A stretch of DNA of 64,000 nt, from contig NZ_BAAAWH010000001.1 of NCBI RefSeq assembly GCF_039534975.1, positions 2,480,001-2,544,000 of the forward strand. Reading direction: 5' to 3'. Source of the DNA: Microbacterium terregens. Its GTDB lineage: Bacteria; Actinomycetota; Actinomycetes; Actinomycetales; Microbacteriaceae. This document shows, piece by piece, positions 45,473-55,414 of this stretch. A program made the translations under genes and the position numbers. The stretch's first letter is position 1. Each line of letters opens with the position of its first letter. The notes below the pieces were generated by a model. It worked only from the letters and a program-made list of their open reading frames with translations. It did not search any database and was not told the origin of the DNA.

Positions 45473-45619
45473 TCAGAGCCGCGTGTCCCACGGGATGCGG
45501 CTGTGGCCGAAGACCAGCACGTCAGCGTCGGGAAACGCGGCATCCGTTCGTGCGTCCCGCCGCTGCGCGTCGCCGGTCACGTGGATGACTGCGAAGCGGA
45601 CGCCCCCGATGCCGCGCCG
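45473..45619 (-). pseudogene. Remnant of a YfcE-like metallophosphoesterase (C-terminus only)
   Basis: In the gap between gdhA and the HtrA-like gene, one minus-strand frame reads GGVRFAVIHVTGDAQRRDARTDAAFPDADVLVFGHSRIPW and then a stop. This matches the C-terminal active-site region of MJ0936/YfcE-type phosphodiesterases, whose motif is normally FGHSH/THIP-like; here the last His is Arg. No N-terminal part exists upstream, where gdhA lies instead. It is therefore a truncated and decayed fragment. Confidence 0.65.
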
Positions 45620-45620
45620 G

Positions 45621-47081
<1,461 letters not shown>

Positions 47082-47118
47082 TCACGGTGCGTGCAGGTCG
47101 CGTTCCCGCGGGTGTCGA

Positions 47119-47523
47119 CTACGCCGGGACGAGGGCGTCGAACTCGACTTCGACCATCTGATCCGGGTACGCCAGCACCGTCACGCCCACCAGGGTGCTC
47201 GGAAACTCGCTACCGTCGAAGATGGCGGTGAAGGCCTGCCAGGCCGCGAACAGGTCTGTTCGTTCGGAGGACGCCACGTAGATGCGCGCTCGGACGATGG
47301 CGCCGATGTCCGCCCCGACGTGCCGCAGGGCGGCGCGGGCGTTCTCGACCGTGACCCGCATCTGCTCGGCGACGTCGCCCGGAGCCACGAGAGCACCGGT
47401 CGCGTCCAGCGGCGATGTCCCTGCGAGCAGGATCATCCGACCGCCGGGTGGGAGGACGGTCCCGTGCGCGTACGTGCTCGGCCCGAGGGCATCCGCGCGA
47501 AACGGACCGGTGTGTTCAGTCAC
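47119..47523 (-). CDS. RidA/YjgF-family protein, probably non-canonical
   Basis: A 134-residue protein of the Rid superfamily. ILLAGTSPLDATGALVAPGDVAEQMRVTVENARAALRHVGA and VEVEFDALV are typical strands and helix. In canonical RidA an Arg in the strand before VEIE binds the imine carboxylate; here the segment is FPSTLVGVTVLAYPDQMVEVE with no Arg, so enamine/imine deaminase activity is doubtful. GTG start with AAGGA 7 nt upstream. It lies about 150 bp downstream of a separate promoter region and upstream of gdhA. Confidence 0.85.
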   Translation of the reverse strand: MTEHTGPFRADALGPSTYAHGTVLPPGGRMILLAGTSPLDATGALVAPGDVAEQMRVTVENARAALRHVGADIGAIVRARIYVASSERTDLFAAWQAFTAIFDGSEFPSTLVGVTVLAYPDQMVEVEFDALVPA

Positions 47524-47729
47524 GGAGAGATCCTTCTGCCGACAAGGTCGGACGTTGAAACGGGACGGTGCTGGTGACCCCGCGGGTGCGCGCTGATGCG
47601 TACTTCCCTGGGCCGCGGATCCTGGTGCCCTTCTGCGACACTCGCCGGCATCCGATCCTATTCGCGCGCGGATTTTCTGACGGGAAGGCAGCCGATCTGT
47701 GCGCACGCGCGGCGGCGGAAGCGACGGCT

Positions 47730-48902
47730 CTAATTCGTCGGCCGGGTCTTCGCATCCTGCAACGGCATCGCCACTTCTCGCACGACCAGCAGGATCGCTG
47801 CCGTGATCGGAATCGCGACAAGTGCCCCGAGGAATCCCAAGAGTGTTCCGCCGATGAGGGCGCCCAGGATGACCAGCACGCCGGGGATCGCGGTCGCGCG
47901 TGACATCACCCTCGGGGTCACGACGTACGCCTCGATCTGGATGTAGACCAGGTACAGGATCGCGAACAGGAGTGCGGCGGTGGGACTGGTGAACAGGGCG
48001 AGCACGGTGCCGATCACCCAGAACAGAACGGATCCGATGACAGGCACGAGGGTCACCACGAAAGCGATCACGCCCATCAGCGCCGGGTACGGCAGGCCCA
48101 GCACCATGTGCAGCAGGACGACGACGGCTGCATTGGCACCCGCGAGGACCACCGCACCGAGCACGAAACTGCCGATCGAACCCGTGATCTGCTCCGCGAG
48201 ACTCTCGACCGTGTGCCGCGAGTGCGCCGCGGTCAGGCGGTAGAGGGTCTGCTTCATCGCCGTCAACGATCCGAGGAAGTACAGCGTGAGGACCACGACG
48301 ATGATGCCGGACGAGATCGCGCTGACGGTGTCGGCGGCGAAGCCGAGGACGCCACCGAACAGCACCGCGAGGCTCTGCGGATCGGACAGGAACGCGGCAA
48401 CGCTGTCGAGGGCGTCGTCGAGGAACGCCGCGACAGCCGGGTCGAGGCTCTGCACCCAGGCGGACTGCGCGAACTCCTCCAAGCCGGCCGGAACCGATTG
48501 TGCGAACTCGAAGATCTGGGTGATGACCGCGGGCAGCACCCAGAGGACGAACACGATCACCAGCAGCAGATACACCGCGAACACGATCGCGATCCCCCAG
48601 CCGCGCGGGATGCCGCGCCGCTCCAGCGCCAGAACGACCGGGTTCAGCCCGAGTGCGATGAAGATCGCCAGCACCACGCAGACCAGGATCAAGGCCAACG
48701 ATCCGATCGCAATCCCCAGGACGATCGCTGCCATCACGGCCAGCGTCGCGACGAACGGCGTTCGAACCGGATGGTCCAAGCCCGCGCGAACGGTTCGGAC
48801 GATCGGCGGCGTAGGCGCCTCCGGCGGCTCAGGCGGCGGCGACAGAGGGATCTCCGCGGCGTCGCCGGGGTCAGGGGATTCCGCTCCGCTGGTGGTGTCC
48901 AC
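47730..48902 (-). CDS. AI-2E family transporter (PerM/YdiK-like permease)
   Basis: A 390-residue polytopic protein with about eight helices. An acidic, Pro-rich N-terminal tail of about 40 residues precedes the first helices; LGLNPVVLALERRGIPRGWGIAIVF and the C-terminal ALMGVIAFVVTLVPVIGSVLFW and GALIGGTLLGFLGALVAIPITAAI segments are the family's conserved regions. Members transport diverse solutes and some act as Na+/H+ antiporters; AI-2 export is only one reported role. The GTG start (VDTTSG) is a best guess, as the upstream in-phase region looks non-coding. Confidence 0.85.
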   Translation of the reverse strand: MDTTSGAESPDPGDAAEIPLSPPPEPPEAPTPPIVRTVRAGLDHPVRTPFVATLAVMAAIVLGIAIGSLALILVCVVLAIFIALGLNPVVLALERRGIPRGWGIAIVFAVYLLLVIVFVLWVLPAVITQIFEFAQSVPAGLEEFAQSAWVQSLDPAVAAFLDDALDSVAAFLSDPQSLAVLFGGVLGFAADTVSAISSGIIVVVLTLYFLGSLTAMKQTLYRLTAAHSRHTVESLAEQITGSIGSFVLGAVVLAGANAAVVVLLHMVLGLPYPALMGVIAFVVTLVPVIGSVLFWVIGTVLALFTSPTAALLFAILYLVYIQIEAYVVTPRVMSRATAIPGVLVILGALIGGTLLGFLGALVAIPITAAILLVVREVAMPLQDAKTRPTN

Positions 48903-49091
48903 GCGCCGCTCTCGATCTCGCGGCTCCACGCGATTCCGCCCGCTCGTGGCCGCGTCGCGAACGGACGGACGGGGATTGCTCCCTCGTCGGATGCCGTGAT
49001 CCGCTACGGATGACGGCATCAACATACGGTGCCAGAAACACGCGCTCATCACGCAGATCCAATGAACTCCGCCGACCTGCAGGGCTCAGCG

Positions 49092-50741
49092 CTACAGCTC
49101 GGTCACCACCCCGCCATCGACGTGCCATCTCCGGTCGGTCTGCACCGTGGCGAGCATCCGGCGGTCGTGGGTCACCAGCAGCAGCGTCCCGTCGTAGGAC
49201 GCGAGCGCTTGCTCGAGCTGCTCGATCGCGGGCAGGTCGAGGTGGTTGGTGGGCTCGTCGAGCACGAGCACATTGACGCCCCGCGCCTGCAGGAGAGCCA
49301 GCCCGGCCCGGGTTCGCTCCCCCGGCGACAGCTCATCCACCGGTCGATTCACATGGTCGGCCTTGAGCCCGAATTTGGCCAGCAGCGTGCGCACGTCACC
49401 CGGTCCCAGGTCGGGCGTCTGCTCCTCGAACGCCGCCGCGAGGACCTGCGCGCCGGCCAGCACGGAACGCGCCTGGTCGATCTCCCCGATCTGGACGCTC
49501 GCGCCGATGCTCGCGGTTCCCTCGTCCGGGAGCTGCCTGCCGAGCAGGGCGCGCAACAGCGTCGATTTGCCCGCACCGTTCGGCCCGGTGACGCCGATGC
49601 GCTCTCCCGCGTTCACCTGCAGTGACACCGGGCCGAGAGTGAAGGAACCCTGCTGGTACGTCGCGGAGCTGAGCGTCGAGACCACCGAACTGGATCGGGG
49701 TGCGGAGCCGATGCTGAACTCGAGCTGCCACTCCTTGCGCGGTTCCTCGACCTCGTCGAGTCGCGCGATCCGACTCTCCATCTGGCGCACCTTCTGCGCC
49801 TGCTTCTCGCTCGATTCCGTGGCGGCCTTGCGGCGGATCTTGTCGTTGTCCGGCGCCTTCTTCATCGCGTTGCGCACACCCTGGCTCGACCACTCCCGCT
49901 GAGTTCTCGCCCGCGAGACGAGGTCGGCCTTCTTGCCGGCGAACTCGTCATACTGCTCGCGCTGGTGCCGGCGGATCGTGGCGCGCTCCTCCATGTACGC
50001 GTCATAGCCGCCGCCGTACACGCGGTTTGACGCCTGCGCGAGATCGAGTTCCAGCACGCGCGTCACGCACCGTGCGAGGAACTCACGGTCGTGGCTGATG
50101 AGCACCACTCCGCCCCGAAGACCGCGTACGAAGGCTTCCAGCCGTTCGAGACCGTCGAGGTCGAGGTCGTTGGTCGGTTCGTCCAGCAGAACGATGTCGA
50201 ACCGGGAAAGCAGCAGCGCGGCCAATCCGACGCGGGCGACCTGGCCACCGGAGAGCGAGGTCATCAGTGCGTCAGTGCTCAGTTCGAGCCCGAGATCGGC
50301 GAGGACGACCGGCAGCCGCTCCTCGAGGTCGGCGGCGCCGGAGGCGAGCCACCGGTCCAGGGCGGACGAGTAGGCATCGCCGGGGTCGATCCCGTCGGGA
50401 GGTGCAGGTTCGGCGAGGGCGGATGCTGCGGCATCCATGTCCCTGGTCGCCTCGGTGCAACCCGTGCGGCGGGCGATGTGTTCGGCGACGGTTTCGCCGG
50501 TGACCCGTTCGTGCTCCTGAGGCAGCCAGCCGACGAACGCGTCGGTGGGCGCGAGTGCGATGGTGCCGGCCTGTGCCTCGTCGATGCCGGCGAGGAGCCG
50601 GAGCAGCGTGGACTTGCCGGCGCCGTTCGCTCCGACGACGCCCAGGACATCACCCGGGGCGACGGTCACGTCGAGCGAGTCGAAGAGGGTGCGGTGACCG
50701 TACCCTCCGGCCAGGTTCCGGGCGACGAGTGTCGCGGTCAT
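49092..50741 (-). CDS. ABC-F family ATPase
   Basis: A 549-residue soluble protein with two ABC domains and no membrane segment. Domain 1 has GANGAGKST, LSGGQVARVGLA and LLDEPTNDLDLDG; domain 2 has GPNGAGKST, LSPGERTRAGLA and VLDEPTNHLDL. Between them (about 235-320) lies a Lys/Arg/Glu-rich linker helix pair. ABC-F proteins act on the ribosome as translation factors or antibiotic-resistance proteins; which applies cannot be read from sequence. The second domain is marked by SPGE instead of SGGQ, common in the family. Confidence 0.92.
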   Translation of the reverse strand: MTATLVARNLAGGYGHRTLFDSLDVTVAPGDVLGVVGANGAGKSTLLRLLAGIDEAQAGTIALAPTDAFVGWLPQEHERVTGETVAEHIARRTGCTEATRDMDAAASALAEPAPPDGIDPGDAYSSALDRWLASGAADLEERLPVVLADLGLELSTDALMTSLSGGQVARVGLAALLLSRFDIVLLDEPTNDLDLDGLERLEAFVRGLRGGVVLISHDREFLARCVTRVLELDLAQASNRVYGGGYDAYMEERATIRRHQREQYDEFAGKKADLVSRARTQREWSSQGVRNAMKKAPDNDKIRRKAATESSEKQAQKVRQMESRIARLDEVEEPRKEWQLEFSIGSAPRSSSVVSTLSSATYQQGSFTLGPVSLQVNAGERIGVTGPNGAGKSTLLRALLGRQLPDEGTASIGASVQIGEIDQARSVLAGAQVLAAAFEEQTPDLGPGDVRTLLAKFGLKADHVNRPVDELSPGERTRAGLALLQARGVNVLVLDEPTNHLDLPAIEQLEQALASYDGTLLLVTHDRRMLATVQTDRRWHVDGGVVTEL

Positions 50742-50825
50742 CGATCGATCCTGTCATCCTGCGTAGCGTCGCTCCCGCGTCGAGGGCGTGGGTGCCGATC
50801 GGGCCGGAACACGGGTGATCGGCGT

Positions 50826-51389
50826 TCAGTCCCAGTCGAGGTATTCCTCGATGATCTCGGCGGTCTGCCCGGCATGCGTAACCGGGAACATGTGTCCGGC
50901 GCCCTCGAGCAGTGTCACGCTCACCAGTCCGGGCGCGGATGCCTGGAGCTGCAGACCGTTCGCTGCCGGTGTGATCTCGTCGCCCGCTCCCTGGACGACC
51001 AGCACGGGCATGTGCTGCGGCACGGGGATCTGCGCGACCTCGACGCCGAGCAGAAGCACCCCGTTTGCGCGGTCGGGGTGCGCGAGGGCCAGCGTGCGCG
51101 CCACCGTTCCCCCGAACGCGTGTCCGCCGATCCACGTGTCGCGGATCTCGAGGTGGTCGAGCACATCGAGCACGTCCTGCGCGAGATCCTGCAGCGTCAC
51201 ATCGTCGGCTGCACCGCGGAATCCGATGCGCACGATGCGGAAGCCTGTCTCCACGAGGATGCTCGTGAGCGTGCCGAGCCCGCCCCCGTCGGCTCCGCGC
51301 TCCGAGAGCAGCACCAGTGCAGGCCCATCGCCCTGATCGAGATAGGGGATGGCGCGATCGTCGGGGTCGAACGTCTCAAGTCGGGTCAC
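50826..51389 (-). CDS. Alpha/beta hydrolase-fold protein lacking the nucleophile Ser
   Basis: A 187-residue alpha/beta hydrolase-like protein, shorter than the usual 250 or more and apparently without a cap domain. The nucleophile elbow reads GGHAFGG where active enzymes have GxSxG, so Ser is replaced by Ala. The later Asp (VVQGAGDEIT) and His (GAGHMFP) positions are kept. It may be a pseudoenzyme or use another residue. Its ATG overlaps the stop of the small membrane protein gene upstream (4 bp), implying co-translation. Confidence 0.82.
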   Translation of the reverse strand: MTRLETFDPDDRAIPYLDQGDGPALVLLSERGADGGGLGTLTSILVETGFRIVRIGFRGAADDVTLQDLAQDVLDVLDHLEIRDTWIGGHAFGGTVARTLALAHPDRANGVLLLGVEVAQIPVPQHMPVLVVQGAGDEITPAANGLQLQASAPGLVSVTLLEGAGHMFPVTHAGQTAEIIEEYLDWD

Positions 51390-51604
51390 CGTCGGCTCCT
51401 CAGATCATCCCACTCGCGCAGAACGGACATCAGCGCATCCTGGAACCTATCCGACGTGTGCTCCAGCGACCAGGATCCGGCTTCGGCGAGCGATCCGGGG
51501 CGCCAGGACATTCCTGACACAGCCAGCACGATTCCGATCAGGATCGCGATACCGGAGAGAACCGACGACACCCAGCCGTCCAGCGAACCCATCTCCATGC
51601 ACAA
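51386..51604 (-). CDS. Small single-pass membrane protein
   Basis: A 72-residue protein with one hydrophobic helix (about 12-31, VSSVLSGIAILIGIVLAVSG) and a polar C-terminal half containing a charged, probably helical, segment. Family unknown. It ends in a 4-bp overlap with the alpha/beta hydrolase-fold gene, suggesting a two-gene unit. Met codons 1, 3 and 5 are all possible starts. Confidence 0.6.
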   Translation of the reverse strand: MCMEMGSLDGWVSSVLSGIAILIGIVLAVSGMSWRPGSLAEAGSWSLEHTSDRFQDALMSVLREWDDLRSRR

Positions 51605-51712
51605 CCGTCCTTCTTCGTCTGTGGCGGACAGGGCCGCCGTCGGGTGGCACGGGGCCTCGATGGCAGCGGCTTCGGCCCCCGCATCGCGGGCCGCGGAGCG
51701 CGCGTCCTCCGG

Positions 51713-52786
51713 TTAGGAGCTGAACCTGAACTCGACGACGTCGCCGTCCTGCATGGTGTAGTCCTTGCCCTCCAGACGGGCCTTGCCGCGAGAACGGGCC
51801 TCGACGACGGACCCGGCGTCCACCAGGTCAGCGAACGAGATCACCTCCGCCTTGATGAAGCCCTTCTCGAAGTCCGTGTGGATGACGCCGGCGGCCTGCG
51901 GGGCCTTCCAGCCCTTGCCGACCGTCCAGGCGCGCGCTTCCTTCGGACCCGCCGTCAGGTAGGTCTGCAGGCCCAGCGTGTCGAAACCGATGCGCGCGAG
52001 CTGAATCAAGCCGGACTCCTCCTGACCCGTCGAGGCGAGCAGCTCCGCAGCGTCCTCCGGGTCGAGGTCGATCAGCTCGGACTCGATCTTCGCATCGAGG
52101 AAGACGGCGTGGGCGGGCGCGACCAGTGCCTCGAGGGCGGCCTTGGCCGCGGCATCCGTCAGCACCGCCTCATCGACGTTGAAGACGTAGATGTACGGCT
52201 TCGCGGTCAGCAGCCCCAGCTCCTTGATCGGCGCGAGATCCAGTCCGGAGTGCGAGAGCAGGATGCCGCGCTCCAGCGCGTCCTTGGCAGCCATCGCCGC
52301 GTCGAGGACGGCCGGCTCGGACTTCTTGCCCTTGACCTCCTTCTCGATCCTCGGAATCGCCCGCTCGAGGGTCTGCAGGTCGGCCAGCATGAGCTCGGCG
52401 TTGATGGTCTCGAGGTCGTTCTGCGGGTTCACGCCGCCGTCGACGTGCACGACGTCGTCGTCGGTGAACCCGCGCACGACCTGTGCGATCGCATCCGCCT
52501 CGCGGATGTTCGCGAGGAACTGGTTACCGAGCCCCTCCCCCTCGCTCGCGCCGCGGACGATGCCGGCGATGTCGACGAACGAGACCGTCGCAGGGAGGAT
52601 CCGCTCGGACCCGAAGACCTCGGCCAGCTTCTCCAGACGCGGGTCCGGGAGGCTCACGACACCGATGTTGGGCTCGATCGTCGCGAAGGGATAGTTCGCC
52701 GCGAGCACGTCGTTCTTGGTCAGCGCGTTGAACAGGGTGGACTTGCCGACGTTGGGCAGGCCGACGATGCCGATAGTGAGAGCCAC
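51713..52786 (-). CDS. ychF: Ribosome-binding ATPase YchF (Obg-like)
   Basis: A 357-residue P-loop protein: G1 GLPNVGKSTLFNAL (about 9-22), G3 DIAGIVRGASEGEGLGNQFL and the NVDE element in place of NKxD that gives ATP specificity. A coiled-coil insertion and a C-terminal TGS domain (LQTYLTAGPKEARAWTVGKG onward) complete the family plan. It binds ribosomes and modulates stress responses. GTG start; a TAGACT box lies 8 nt upstream with no Shine-Dalgarno, fitting a near-leaderless mRNA. Confidence 0.95.
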   Translation of the reverse strand: MALTIGIVGLPNVGKSTLFNALTKNDVLAANYPFATIEPNIGVVSLPDPRLEKLAEVFGSERILPATVSFVDIAGIVRGASEGEGLGNQFLANIREADAIAQVVRGFTDDDVVHVDGGVNPQNDLETINAELMLADLQTLERAIPRIEKEVKGKKSEPAVLDAAMAAKDALERGILLSHSGLDLAPIKELGLLTAKPYIYVFNVDEAVLTDAAAKAALEALVAPAHAVFLDAKIESELIDLDPEDAAELLASTGQEESGLIQLARIGFDTLGLQTYLTAGPKEARAWTVGKGWKAPQAAGVIHTDFEKGFIKAEVISFADLVDAGSVVEARSRGKARLEGKDYTMQDGDVVEFRFSS

Positions 52787-52831
52787 GGGAGTCCAGTCTA
52801 CGTTGAGGCGGTCCGGGAGCCCGGCGCTGCG

Positions 52832-53581
52832 TTACGGCCGGATCGACCGATACGCGCGCGTGACGTAGGGAAGCTGGATCACTGCATCGCCCACGGCGCC
52901 GAGTTCGTCGAACAGGAGAAGCAGGCCCGCCTCGATGCGGGTGCGCTCCTCGGGGCTCGCGGTGATGATGTAGCTGCGCGAGCGGGCCATCGCCAGCAGC
53001 GACTCCCGCGTCATCGCGCGGGACCATCGCCAGGAGGCGCTCTCGACCGGACCGAAGGGTGCCGCCACGGGAGGGTCGCCCTGCGCGAGCATCTGCTCGG
53101 CGCGGCTGCCGTGCATGATCCCGGTCATACGGCGCACCCATTCCACGGAATCATCGCGGACGTTCCAGATCAGGCCGAGCAGTCCCCCGGATCGCAGTAC
53201 CCGCGCCGCTTCGGCTGAGCCGGCCGCCGGTTCGACCCAGTGCCACGCCTGGCCGAGCAGCACGGCATCAAGGCTCGCGTCGGGCAGCGGGAGTCTCTCG
53301 GCCGTGCCCACGAACGTCGGCACCCCATGCACGTGCTCGCGCAGGACGGCGAGCATCTTCGGATCGGGATCGATGGCCACGACCTCGGCGCCGAGCTCGA
53401 CCACCGACCGGGTCAGCTTGCCGGTGCCGGCGCCGACATCGGCGACCCGAATGCTGCGCTCACCGCCGACGACGGGCTGCAGCATCCAATCCACGGCCTG
53501 GATGGGGTAGTCGGGGCGACCGGACTCGTACGTCCCGGCGGCGGATCCGAAGGAGGTCGACATCTCTTCGTTGCTGGCCAT
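52832..53581 (-). CDS. Class I SAM-dependent methyltransferase (Methyltransf_11-like)
   Basis: A 249-residue methyltransferase. VADVGAGTGKLTRSVVELGAEVVAIDPD (about 47-74) contains motif I and the acidic ribose-binding residue; LLGQAWHWVEP and VLRSGGLLGLIWNV are later motifs typical of small-molecule methyltransferases. The substrate is unknown. A TAGGGT box lies 7 nt before the ATG, suggesting a leaderless transcript. Confidence 0.88.
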   Translation of the reverse strand: MASNEEMSTSFGSAAGTYESGRPDYPIQAVDWMLQPVVGGERSIRVADVGAGTGKLTRSVVELGAEVVAIDPDPKMLAVLREHVHGVPTFVGTAERLPLPDASLDAVLLGQAWHWVEPAAGSAEAARVLRSGGLLGLIWNVRDDSVEWVRRMTGIMHGSRAEQMLAQGDPPVAAPFGPVESASWRWSRAMTRESLLAMARSRSYIITASPEERTRIEAGLLLLFDELGAVGDAVIQLPYVTRAYRSIRP

Positions 53582-53716
53582 GTGCAGCACCCTAACGCGG
53601 GTCCCCCCGGATCTCTGCCGTCGGGACACACAGCCGTATTCCCGGGTCCCCGGCCCATCCGCGCCTCCCCGGCGCGCCTGCGTCCCGCGGCGGCCGCCCG
53701 CGGCGACGCTGGACGC

Positions 53717-54358
53717 GTGCCCTTGGACTTCACCGCAATCGACTTCGAAACGGCGAACTCCAGCAATGCGTCCGCGTGCGCGGTCGGCCTGGCCAGGGTC
53801 CGAGACGGCGTTGTGGTCGCCACCGCCGGATGGCTGATCCAGCCACCGCCGGGGCATGATCGCTTCTTCGAGCTCAACACGCGCATCCACGGACTTCGCG
53901 CCGAGGACGTCGTGGACGCGAAGACCTGGAGCGAGCAGCTCGACGATCTCGCCGCGTTCGCCGGCGCGGACGTGCTGGTCGCGCACAACGCGGGCTTCGA
54001 CATGATGGTGCTCCGTCGTGCCTGCGAGGCGACCGGTGACGTCTACCCGCCGTACCGCTACGTCTGCAGCCTGCAGGTCGCGCGCAAGCTCTACGACCTC
54101 GATTCCTACCGCCTGCCCTCGGTGGCCGCGGCCGCCGGGTTCATCGACTTCCCGCATCACGATGCGACCGCGGACGCGCTCGCGTGCGCGCACATCATGA
54201 TCGACGCCGCCCGTCGCGTCGACGCCGAGGACATCGCTGCGCTGGCCGACGCGGCGGGAGTCCGCACGTCACAGATCTTCATGCCCGAGCCGGTGCCCGA
54301 GGCGGTTGCCGAGGCGCAGCCGACGCTGGCGCCCGAGCTGTTCGCAACCGTCGCCTGA
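53717..54358 (+). CDS. DEDDh-family 3'-5' exonuclease, DnaQ-like
   Basis: A 213-residue protein with the exonuclease motifs: I TAIDFETAN (about 5-12), II HNAGFDMMVLRRA (about 93-105) and III HHDATADALA (about 150-159), so the DEDDh residues are all present. The region after about 175 is a short tail. It resembles DNA polymerase III epsilon-like proofreading/repair exonucleases found as stand-alone genes in actinobacteria. GTG start gives VPLDFTAIDFET; no strong ribosome-binding site. Confidence 0.9.
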   Translation: MPLDFTAIDFETANSSNASACAVGLARVRDGVVVATAGWLIQPPPGHDRFFELNTRIHGLRAEDVVDAKTWSEQLDDLAAFAGADVLVAHNAGFDMMVLRRACEATGDVYPPYRYVCSLQVARKLYDLDSYRLPSVAAAAGFIDFPHHDATADALACAHIMIDAARRVDAEDIAALADAAGVRTSQIFMPEPVPEAVAEAQPTLAPELFATVA

Positions 54359-54387
54359 CGCCCGGGGGTTCGGTCCGACGGCGCCGC

Positions 54388-54485
54388 GTGCACAACGTCG
54401 CCGATCCGACACACCCGCCGGAGCGGATCCCCGCTATTGCGGGGAGCCGGGCGCGCGCCGCGATGGTATCGGCGACGTTGTGCAC
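54388..54485. repeat. Nested long-armed inverted repeat between convergent genes
   Basis: Perfect 18-bp arms (GTGCACAACGTCGCCGAT at 54388-54405, complement at 54468-54485) enclose 62 bp. Inside is a second hairpin at 54424-54449 with 11-bp arms, one mismatch and TATT loop. The element fills most of the 141-bp gap between the exonuclease and VOC genes, which point towards each other, so it may end both transcripts. It differs in sequence from the repeats at 23 and 24 kb but has the same arm length as the 23-kb copy. Confidence 0.8.
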
Positions 54486-54499
54486 ACGGCCCGGACGGG

Positions 54500-54910
54500 T
54501 CAGGCCGCCGCGGCCTGCGCGATGCGGACCATGTTCCCGGACGGATCGCGGAACGCGCAGTCCCGCTGACCCCAGCCCATGTCCATCGGCTCCTGCAGCA
54601 CCTCCGCGCCGGCGGCCCGCACGGTCTCGAACGTCGCGTCGAGGTCGTCGGTGTTGAAGACGAGCATCGGCAGCACGCCCTTGGTGAGCAGTTCCTGCAT
54701 CGTGTCCCCATCAGCCTGGGAGCGGCCGGCGTGGGGGTCGGACAGGACGATGCCGAGGCCGGGCTGTGCGGGCGTCCCGAGGGTCACCCAGCGGTGACCC
54801 CCCGAGGACACATCGTTCTGCACATCGAGACCGAGAGCGTCCCGGTAGAAGCCGATCGCCTCGTCGACATCGTTGACGGTGACGTTGGTGAATTGGAGTG
54901 CGATTGTCAT
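54500..54910 (-). CDS. VOC-family (glyoxalase/bleomycin resistance) protein
   Basis: A 136-residue protein of the vicinal oxygen chelate fold: two beta-alpha-beta-beta-beta modules, with FTNVTVNDVDEAIGFYRDALGL at the start and DCAFRDPSGNMVRIAQ at the end. It may be a lyase, dioxygenase or antibiotic-binding protein; the ligand is unknown. It lies 10 bp downstream of an AraC-type regulator on the same strand, a common regulator-VOC pair. Confidence 0.88.
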   Translation of the reverse strand: MTIALQFTNVTVNDVDEAIGFYRDALGLDVQNDVSSGGHRWVTLGTPAQPGLGIVLSDPHAGRSQADGDTMQELLTKGVLPMLVFNTDDLDATFETVRAAGAEVLQEPMDMGWGQRDCAFRDPSGNMVRIAQAAAA

Positions 54911-54920
54911 GGCGGCGACG

Positions 54921-55394
54921 CTACGCCGCGCTGTGCTCGCGCACTTCTCCGATTCTGCTCGATGCGTCCCGCACCGGACGCGTGTGCAACTTCGCGACGC
55001 ACGAGGGCATCGCCCGTACGGCATCGTGCTCGCGCTTGCGGTACTCCGAAGGGGTCATTCCGACGATCTCGGCGAATCGCGAGCTGAAGGAACCCAGCGA
55101 CGTACAGCCCACGGCCATGCACGCATCCGTGACGCTGGTCCCCGCGCGCAACAGGGCCATGGCGCGCTCGATCCGCCGGGTCATCAGATAGCTGTAGGGC
55201 GTCTCTCCGTACGCGGCCCGGAACTGGCGCGAGAAGTGCGCGGGCGACATCAGCGCCTTCGCCGCCATGGTCGGCACATCGAGCGGCCGGGCGTAGTCAC
55301 GGTCGATCAGATCGCGCGCCCGGCGCAGGTGAGCGAGGTTCTCGATCTCCTGTGGGGTCACGTTTTCCACGGTAGCATCGCGCCGATGTCGCAT
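54921..55394 (-). CDS. AraC-family transcriptional regulator (HTH only)
   Basis: A 157-residue regulator with two helix-turn-helix units (about 24-120): RPLDVPTMAAKALMSPAHFSRQFRAAYGETPYSYL and SVTDACMAVGCTSLGSFSSRFAEIVGMTPSEYR. There is no ligand-binding cupin domain. It probably controls the adjacent VOC gene, which is inference from synteny. A GTG at 55370 is an alternative start; the longer ATG form overlaps the promoter region of rmuC. Confidence 0.88.
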   Translation of the reverse strand: MRHRRDATVENVTPQEIENLAHLRRARDLIDRDYARPLDVPTMAAKALMSPAHFSRQFRAAYGETPYSYLMTRRIERAMALLRAGTSVTDACMAVGCTSLGSFSSRFAEIVGMTPSEYRKREHDAVRAMPSCVAKLHTRPVRDASSRIGEVREHSAA

Positions 55395-55414
55395 GTCCGG
55401 GGCATCCTGAACTC

